From assembly GCF_025685565.1 (NCBI RefSeq), contig NZ_JAGSYE010000006.1, positions 1-64,000 on the forward strand: DNA of 64,000 nucleotides, written 5' to 3'. The position numbers and the translations under genes are program-made. Below are positions 58,749-64,000 of the stretch, in pieces. The notes under the pieces were generated by a model. The model was not told the DNA's origin. It made no database searches and was given only the letters and a program-made list of their open reading frames with translations. Within the stretch, counting starts at the first letter, position 1; each line of letters starts with the position of its first letter. The stretch comes from Granulicella aggregans. Its GTDB lineage: Bacteria; Acidobacteriota; Terriglobia; Terriglobales; Acidobacteriaceae.

Positions 58749-61280
58749 TTACTTAACCACGAGGTTGACGAGCTTGCCCGGCACCACGATGATCTTCGCC
58801 ACGGTCTTGCCTTCGAGGCGACCCAGATTACGTGCTGCCCGAAGAGCAGTCTCCTTCATAGCTTCTTCTTTAATCCCGGCGGATAATTTCAAGATGCAGA
58901 GGAGCTTTCCGTTGATCTGCAAAGGCACCTCAATCTCGCTCTCCCGTGCCAGCCCCTCATCGACCAATGGCCAGCTCTGACGGAAGATCGGAGGAGCCTG
59001 TCCCATCTCCTCCCAAAGCTCCGCAGCGAGAAATGGCGCGAATGGCGCAAGCATCTGGGTAAGCGCACGGAACACCGCCGCAATCGCCGACGTAGAGATC
59101 TCGCCCGCATCCATCGCAGCTTCATTGGCCGAGATCTCATTCACCAGAATCATGATCGATGAGATGCTCGTATTGAAGTGCCAGCGTCCATCGAAGTCCT
59201 GCGTGACCTTCGCAATCGTCTGATGCAGCTTACGCAGCAACGTCTTATCCGCCTCCGTCAACTCGCCATCGCCACGCGGTGCAACATCCTTGTACTTCAT
59301 CGACAGCCGATAGACCTTTGCAAGGAACCGGCTGATCCCCGCAACTCCATCCTCCTGCCACTCCAGGTCACGATCCGGCGGAGCCGCAAACAGCGCGTAC
59401 ATCCTCGTGGCATCCGCACCATAGCGCTCGATCATCAAGTCCGGCGAGACCACGTTGCCCTTGGACTTCGACATCTTCGCGCCGTCCTTCACCACCATGC
59501 CCTGCGTGAACAAACGCGCAGCCGGCTCATCGTTCACAATCAGCCCGATGTCCCGCATCACCTTGGTCCAGAAGCGCGAATAGATCAGATGCAGAATCGC
59601 GTGCTCCACTCCGCCGATGTACTGATCGATCGGAAACCAGTAGTTCGCCTTCTCGCTCGCAAACGGCGCGGTCGAGTTCTTCGCATCCGTATACCGGTAG
59701 AAGTACCAGCTCGAATCGACGAATGTGTCCATCGTGTCGGTCTCGCGCGTCGCCGGGCCGCCGCACACCGGGCACGTCGTATTCACGAACTCCGGCACAC
59801 GTCCCAGCGGCGACCCGCCCTGCTGCGTGATCTCAATCTGCGGCGGCAGAATCACCGGCAAGTCGCTCTCGCGCAACGCCACCAGCCCGCCAGCCTCAAC
59901 GCCATCGTGACCGTTCGTGCAATACACCATCGGAATAGGCGTACCCCAATACCGCTGCCGGCTAACGCCCCAGTCCTTCAACCGATATGTAACCGTGGCG
60001 GTTCCAAATCCATTCGCCTTTGCAAAAGCCGCCATCTTTCCCTGCGCTTCGAGGCAGCTCTCGCCTGTCCAATCACCGGAGTCGATCAGCACCGCATCGT
60101 CTTCAGCCGTATAGGGCAGCGCAAGATCTGCCGTATCCACGTTCGGCGCGATCACGCGCTTCACCGGCAAACCATACTTCGTCGCGAACTCGAAGTCCCG
60201 CTCATCATGCGCGGGAACGCTCATGATCGCACCGGTACCGTAGTCAGCCAGTATGTAATTTGCAACCCAGATCGGCACAAGTTCGCCGTTGAACGGATTC
60301 ACCGCAAACCGCCCCGTCGGCACGCCATGCTTTTCAATCGCGCCCAGATCGCCAGACTCGCGAGCCTTCTTCTGCTGCTCGATCATCTCGTCGATCTGCT
60401 CTGCAAGCACGGCATCATCCGCCAAGAAAGCCTTCGCAACAGCATGCTCCGGAGCAACCTGCACCGATGTAGCACCGAAGATCGTATCCACACGCGTTGT
60501 AAACACGGTGATCTTCGTATCAGCACTGCAGTCCACCGCGAAGTCGACAAGCGTTCCTTCGCTGCGCCCGATCCAGTTCCGCTGCATCGTCCTGACCTTC
60601 TCCGGCCATCCATCCAGCGTGTCCAACCCCTCGAGCAGCTCATCGGCATACTTCGTAATGCGCAAAAACCACTGCGTCAGATCGCGCAACTCCACGGTCT
60701 GGTCTTCATGCCGCCAGCACTTGCCGTTGATCACCTGCTCATTCGCCAGCACCGTCGCGCACTGCGGACACCAGTTCACCTTGCTCTTCTTCCGGTATGC
60801 GAGTCCCGCCTCGTACATCTTCAGGAAGATCCACTGGTTCCACCGGTAGTAGTCCGGCAGACAAGTCGTGACTTCGGTCGACCAGTCGTAGCTCAGCCCC
60901 ATACGCTGCATCTGCTTGCGCATCGCGGAGATATTATTCAGCGTCCACTCGCGCGGAGGCGTGTTGTTCTTCAGCGCCGCATTCTCCGCCGGGAGACCGA
61001 ACGCGTCCCAACCCATGGGATGAAGCACGTTATAGCCGCGCATCCACATGAACCGCGCCAGCGCATCGCCGATCGCGTAGTTCCGCACATGCCCCATGTG
61101 CAGCGCGCCGCTCGGATACGGCAACATCTCCAGCACGTAATACTTCGGCTTGCCGGAGTCATGCCCCTCAGCCGAATACAACGTCGCGTTCGCGTCCCAC
61201 TTCGCCTGCCACTTGGGCTCTATCTCCGCCGGCGAATATCGCTGCTGCGGCTCACTCTCGCTCTGCTTCATCTCTTGCAT
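58749..61280 (-). CDS. leuS: Leucyl-tRNA synthetase
   Basis: This 843-residue class I synthetase has the HIGH-type PYPSGALHMGHVRNY, the CP1 editing domain (residues about 220-410, with TTRVDTIFGAT), the zinc-type WCPQCATVLANEQV and VCGGPATRETDTMDTFVDSSWYFYRY, and the KMSKS loop GAKMSKSKGNVVSPD. A C-terminal anticodon and appended domain ends in KIIVVPGKLVNLVVK. It charges tRNA-Leu. ATG codons at 61280 and three codons later are both possible. Confidence 0.97.
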   Translation of the reverse strand: MQEMKQSESEPQQRYSPAEIEPKWQAKWDANATLYSAEGHDSGKPKYYVLEMLPYPSGALHMGHVRNYAIGDALARFMWMRGYNVLHPMGWDAFGLPAENAALKNNTPPREWTLNNISAMRKQMQRMGLSYDWSTEVTTCLPDYYRWNQWIFLKMYEAGLAYRKKSKVNWCPQCATVLANEQVINGKCWRHEDQTVELRDLTQWFLRITKYADELLEGLDTLDGWPEKVRTMQRNWIGRSEGTLVDFAVDCSADTKITVFTTRVDTIFGATSVQVAPEHAVAKAFLADDAVLAEQIDEMIEQQKKARESGDLGAIEKHGVPTGRFAVNPFNGELVPIWVANYILADYGTGAIMSVPAHDERDFEFATKYGLPVKRVIAPNVDTADLALPYTAEDDAVLIDSGDWTGESCLEAQGKMAAFAKANGFGTATVTYRLKDWGVSRQRYWGTPIPMVYCTNGHDGVEAGGLVALRESDLPVILPPQIEITQQGGSPLGRVPEFVNTTCPVCGGPATRETDTMDTFVDSSWYFYRYTDAKNSTAPFASEKANYWFPIDQYIGGVEHAILHLIYSRFWTKVMRDIGLIVNDEPAARLFTQGMVVKDGAKMSKSKGNVVSPDLMIERYGADATRMYALFAAPPDRDLEWQEDGVAGISRFLAKVYRLSMKYKDVAPRGDGELTEADKTLLRKLHQTIAKVTQDFDGRWHFNTSISSIMILVNEISANEAAMDAGEISTSAIAAVFRALTQMLAPFAPFLAAELWEEMGQAPPIFRQSWPLVDEGLARESEIEVPLQINGKLLCILKLSAGIKEEAMKETALRAARNLGRLEGKTVAKIIVVPGKLVNLVVK

Positions 61281-61324
61281 CTCTTCATTGTAAAGAAGCG
61301 GTCAAGCGCCTGCCCGAACAGCAA

Positions 61325-62662
61325 CTACGGCCACCGAATCTCATCGAAGATCCGCCTTAGTTGAGCGCCCCTCTCAGGGCGAACCATCTCCACAAAGCCG
61401 ATCCTACCCAGCAGATGCTCCCGGAACGATCCGCGAACATCTCGCGCCTGACTCTCCGGCCCAAACCGGACGCAGTTATGCAGAATCGCCTTCAACTCGT
61501 CGACATGCCGCCGATCCACATTGACCTTCTCGTTGACCACCAACCCAGCAAGATGCTGACGCACACCCTGCCGCATAATTCGGGTCTTGTGATGGTTGAC
61601 TGCGAATCCCTCCTCCAGCGCGATCGCCGCCATACGCAGCGCGAATCGCTCGGCGCCCCTAGCGAACTCACCTCCGCCGGAGAACGCGAGATCATCTGCG
61701 TACCGCGTGTATTTTGCTTCCGCAGCCTCCGCCAAACCAGCCAGACGGCAGTCCATGCGGTAGGCGCAAAGATTCGCCAGCGACGGCGAAGTGGGTGCTC
61801 CCTGCGGCAGATGTCTCCGCCGGTAGGTCGTTTTCAAGTCCTGAAACTCCGCAGCAGGAAGAGCAAGCCGCATCTCGCGCAACGCATAGCGCGGAACACT
61901 GGCCGTGCAGATGCCTCCCAGCAGATCCGCAACCGGCTCCGGATATCCCATCGTCCGAAACAGCGCTTGCACCCTCGCGGCGCGAATGGACGGAAAGAAC
62001 TCCTTCAGGTCGATCCGCAGCACGATCTGCTGTCCGATATGCGGCTCTGCAAAGCTCCGGATCGACCTTCCGCGCACAAACCCATGCGCCGCCGGATGCG
62101 CCGGAACGCGATCCAGCAGCCGAGCCAGCACCTGCCGTTGAAGCTCCTTCAATCGCGGCTTCGGAGCCTCGATCAGCCGGTAAGAACCGGATGCCTTGAG
62201 CCGAAACTGGTAGTCATAGTGCTGCAACTTCAAGGCTTCGCCCCGCCCAATCTCAAACTGCCCGAGATCAGCAAACCATTCCAGATCCCCTACGCTGACA
62301 CCGAGCCATTCAGCGAGTCCACCCACATCGCGGATCGTCGGAATCTCCCAGCTCTTCGCCGCCTCGACCGGCTGCATCTCGGCTTTCGGAGTAAAGCCGC
62401 TTACCGCCGCCATCCCGACAGGATCGCGATCATACGCCCGGCAAAATCTTCGGTCAGCCAAAAAGAACTCGACCACTTCCCTGCTTCGAGGCCGCGTCTT
62501 CCCCCCGAACACCGTCACATATCGCGCAGCGAACGGAGCTATCCACCTCCGGCGCTTACCCAGCGCCTCCGTCAACCGTTGAGCGATCACGTCAGCGCTG
62601 CACTCGCCTGAAAGCACAAACCGAGCCAGCGCCTTGACGACCTGCGGATTGGGCTTCGCCAT
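61325..62662 (-). CDS. Retron-type reverse transcriptase with N-terminal extension
   Basis: This 445-residue protein has RT motifs in order: RLIEAPKPRLKELQRQVL, AHGFVRGRSIRSFAEPHIG, RIDLKEFFPSI (catalytic D218), LPQGAPTSPSLANLCAYRMD, TRYADDLAFSG (YADD at 321-324) and LAGLVVNEKVNV. The two motifs used to define retron RTs are changed: NAxxH reads FAEPH (204-208) and VTG reads LAG (371-373). An N-terminal part of about 145 residues includes DVGGLAEWLGVSVGDLEWFADLG, as in myxobacterial-type retron RTs. GAGGCG precedes the ATG. A structured RNA with retron hallmarks lies 43 bases upstream. No effector gene is beside it; leuS follows. Confidence 0.9.
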   Translation of the reverse strand: MAKPNPQVVKALARFVLSGECSADVIAQRLTEALGKRRRWIAPFAARYVTVFGGKTRPRSREVVEFFLADRRFCRAYDRDPVGMAAVSGFTPKAEMQPVEAAKSWEIPTIRDVGGLAEWLGVSVGDLEWFADLGQFEIGRGEALKLQHYDYQFRLKASGSYRLIEAPKPRLKELQRQVLARLLDRVPAHPAAHGFVRGRSIRSFAEPHIGQQIVLRIDLKEFFPSIRAARVQALFRTMGYPEPVADLLGGICTASVPRYALREMRLALPAAEFQDLKTTYRRRHLPQGAPTSPSLANLCAYRMDCRLAGLAEAAEAKYTRYADDLAFSGGGEFARGAERFALRMAAIALEEGFAVNHHKTRIMRQGVRQHLAGLVVNEKVNVDRRHVDELKAILHNCVRFGPESQARDVRGSFREHLLGRIGFVEMVRPERGAQLRRIFDEIRWP

Positions 62663-62702
62663 TCGCCTCGCTTACAAGTTTGCACGCTGCCCGGAAGTAA
62701 GA

Positions 62703-62870
62703 GCAGCGGAGTGCTCCAACCAGTCCAACTCTGCGGCACCATGTCTGCGCGTGAGCGCAGCGCCGGTTCCGCGACGATCTGCCAGTTCCTTCATCTTCCC
62801 TGGGGTATCCCCAGAGAGGTCGCAACATGCCCGAGGGCACACCTTAACCAGGCTTGGAGCACTCCGCAGC
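62703..62870 (-). ncRNA. Putative retron msr-msd non-coding RNA
   Basis: On the minus strand GCGGAGTGCTCCAA (62867-62854) and TTGGAGCACTCCGC (62719-62706) form a perfect 14-bp a1/a2 pair, extended by GC/GC after one mismatch. Directly after a1 comes AAGCC, which supplies the 'AGC' with a candidate branching G at 62853. Inside are two msr-like hairpins (62826-62841, TGTGCC/GGCATG; 62797-62817, TCTCTGGGG/CCCCAGGGA around ATA). A long msd-like stem-loop follows (62733-62772, GCGGAACC/GGTGCCGC with an inner CTGCGC/GCGCAG), closed by AACT/AGTT. The RT gene follows 43 bases after a2. The order is that of a retron RNA; it has not been tested. Confidence 0.72.
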
Positions 62871-63021
62871 CACAGGTTAGGATAGCAGCGTCAGGTTTCG
62901 CAGCGGCGGTAGCCAACAGTTTCAACAAATAAGGCCAGAATCGCGTTCCATCACGGAACTCTCGAATCACTGAAGCCGGCACACGAATCGCGACATCCAA
63001 TTGCGTCAAAGGGGGTAAGTC

Positions 63022-63468
63022 ATGGCAATTGCTCTCGCAGCATCCGCAATCCTTGTCCTCGCAATCGCTGTCTTCTTCTACCTCAAACGCAAGCGCGCCA
63101 ACGAGGAGACCGCCCGTTTCAGCATTTCAGCAGATCAACTCCGATCTCTGCTCGCAGCCCCGGAGCCGGTCTTCCTGCTGGACGTCCGCCACCCGCTCGA
63201 CCTGCTCGCCGACCCGCACATCATCCCCGGCAGCGTCCGGATCCCTCCGAAGGAAGTCCTCGCTAACCCGGCTCTCGTCCCCTTCGATCGTGACGTGGTC
63301 TTTTACTGCACCTGCCCCAGCGACGAGACCGCCCGCGAGACCCTCCACAAAGCCCGAGCCACGAATCACCAGCGCGTCAAGTTCCTTCGCGGTGGCCTCG
63401 CCGCGTGGAAGGCCAACGGCTGCCCCGTCGAAACCTACGAGACCGCTTTCCACCTCGATACCCTGTGA
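63022..63468 (+). CDS. Membrane-anchored rhodanese-like protein
   Basis: This 148-residue protein has an N-terminal membrane helix (AIALAASAILVLAIAVFFYL, then KRKR) and one rhodanese-like domain: VFLLDVRHPLDLLADPHIIPGSVRIPP, VVFYCTCPSDETARETLHKAR and KFLRGGLAAWKANGCPVE. The catalytic cysteine would be in YCTCPSDET. The KRKR flank suggests the domain is cytoplasmic. It may transfer sulfur or act as a redox/sensing partner. AAAGGGGG lies before the ATG. It is divergent from the retron unit. Confidence 0.88.
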   Translation: MAIALAASAILVLAIAVFFYLKRKRANEETARFSISADQLRSLLAAPEPVFLLDVRHPLDLLADPHIIPGSVRIPPKEVLANPALVPFDRDVVFYCTCPSDETARETLHKARATNHQRVKFLRGGLAAWKANGCPVETYETAFHLDTL

Positions 63469-63637
63469 GCCGTTCCGCGCTGAAAACCGCATAGCTCAAC
63501 TTTGCCCATTTTCAGGCGATTCGGATCTCGATGGGCGCGGTATTCCTGGGGCAGCTAATGACTGAAATATAGTTTTTGCGGCAATTTGAGGAGTGCTAAG
63601 CGCGGCATACCTCTGCCAGCCAGCCGAGAGCCGTTAG

Positions 63638-63653
63638 TGTTCCACGTGGAACA
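63638..63653. promoter_or_regulatory. parS: parS-like ParB-binding site
   Basis: TGTTCCACGTGGAACA is a perfect 16-bp palindrome that matches the conserved bacterial parS site (TGTTnCACGTGnAACA). Flanking CCGTTA/TAACGG extend it to a 30-bp palindrome with one mismatched pair (63631-63660). ParB spreading from parS sites organises chromosome segregation, and such sites cluster near the origin. No parA/parB genes of the chromosomal type are in the window. Confidence 0.8.
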
Positions 63654-63722
63654 TTAACGGGTGTGACATGACGGCTGTAATTCTTTCGTAAAACTATCGC
63701 AATTTCACATGAAGGCGGCGGG

Positions 63723-64000
63723 CTAACCTGCAGCCAGCGTCCTTAGCACGCCAACGTTTCTCGCCTCATCCCCGGGAGCATCTACCGGCGTCTCCGCGAT
63801 AAACGCCGCGTGATTGAACCGCGAATCGTGCAGCAACCGCCTGAAAGCCTCCGCTCCCATCGTTCCTTCGCCGATATGTTCATGGCGGTCCAGCTTCGAC
63901 CCCATCGCCGCCTTCGCGTCGTTGCAGTGCCAGACCTTCACCGCATCGAAACCGATGGTCGCCTCGACCATTCCCATCGTCTCAGCGTAGCCCGCCTCGC
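63723..64000 (-). CDS. nfo: Endonuclease IV, C-terminal part (gene runs off the window)
   Basis: The minus-strand frame is open from the window edge (EAGYAETMGMVEATIGFDA...) and ends at 63723. Its VKVWHCNDAKAAMGSKLDRHEHIGEGTMG, RRLLHDSRFNHAAFIAETPVDAP and RNVGVLRTLAAG match the C-terminal third of endonuclease IV (metal ligands in HxND, DRHEHIGEG and the ETP segment). It cuts DNA at abasic sites in base excision repair. About two thirds of the gene lies beyond 64000, so ATG codons near 63977 are internal methionines, not the start. Confidence 0.9.
   Translation of the reverse strand, partial: EAGYAETMGMVEATIGFDAVKVWHCNDAKAAMGSKLDRHEHIGEGTMGAEAFRRLLHDSRFNHAAFIAETPVDAPGDEARNVGVLRTLAAG

Overview
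The window is GC-rich bacterial chromosome. The gene set points to Acidobacteriota, probably class Terriglobia (Granulicella/Terriglobus/Edaphobacter-like). The clues are a TonB-dependent receptor with an N-terminal carboxypeptidase-regulatory-like domain, a secreted VWA-type protein, a PCYCGC-motif protein, a BshB1-type bacillithiol deacetylase, plant-polysaccharide enzymes (arabinofuranosidase, arabinose isomerase, alpha-galactosidase-like), many STAS/RsbW/GAF signalling proteins and a family of short dispersed intergenic repeats. This placement is inference from gene content, not a database result.

Layout. 1-150: one end of an insertion sequence with the start of its transposase, then tRNA-Ser(GGA). 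419-6797 (minus): a six-gene signalling operon that joins a partner-switching module (STAS antagonist, RsbW-like kinase, SpoIIE phosphatase) to a histidine kinase, a receiver-PAS-GGDEF-EAL protein and a CheY-like receiver. 7010-21472: arginine/lysine-type decarboxylase, VWA-like protein, TonB receptor, quinone oxidoreductase, STAS protein, glycosyltransferase, PCYCGC protein, EamA-type transporter, tmRNA, secreted alpha-galactosidase-like enzyme, alditol-oxidase-like flavoprotein and another STAS protein. 21591-29097: a putative peptide-export locus. It holds a GAF-HlyD fusion, a HlyD-like lipoprotein and a PqqD-like/M50-protease/lipoyl protein on the plus strand. Convergent to them lies a small LAKSTN-repeat protein behind a sigma-54-type promoter, next to a sigma-54 activator gene. 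29253-35343: arabinose utilisation (araA, GH51, LacI regulator, sugar-binding lipoprotein) with matching AAACGTTT operators. 35612-53621: TPR protein, xseB, methionine/folate enzyme, propeller-like lipoprotein, bshB1, a very large GH13 protein, outer-membrane barrel, membrane protein, ABC exporter, tagatose-bisphosphate-aldolase-type enzyme and two divergent POTRA-only proteins. 53635-55823: a more AT-rich two-gene ParA + AlbA_2/ATPase module. 55859-61280: guaA, two small membrane-protein genes and leuS. 61325-62870: a retron-type reverse transcriptase preceded by a likely msr-msd RNA. The window ends with a rhodanese-like protein, a perfect 16-bp parS-like palindrome and the 3' part of an endonuclease IV gene.

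The three most interesting places are the retron-like unit (RT with altered signature motifs plus an upstream RNA bounded by 14-bp a1/a2 repeats, and no obvious effector gene), the sigma-54-controlled LAKSTN-repeat protein beside an unusual HlyD/M50 export operon, and the AT-rich ParA/AlbA_2 pair, which looks horizontally acquired. All coordinates and motifs were read by eye. Protein family calls rest on motif recognition, and no search was run.
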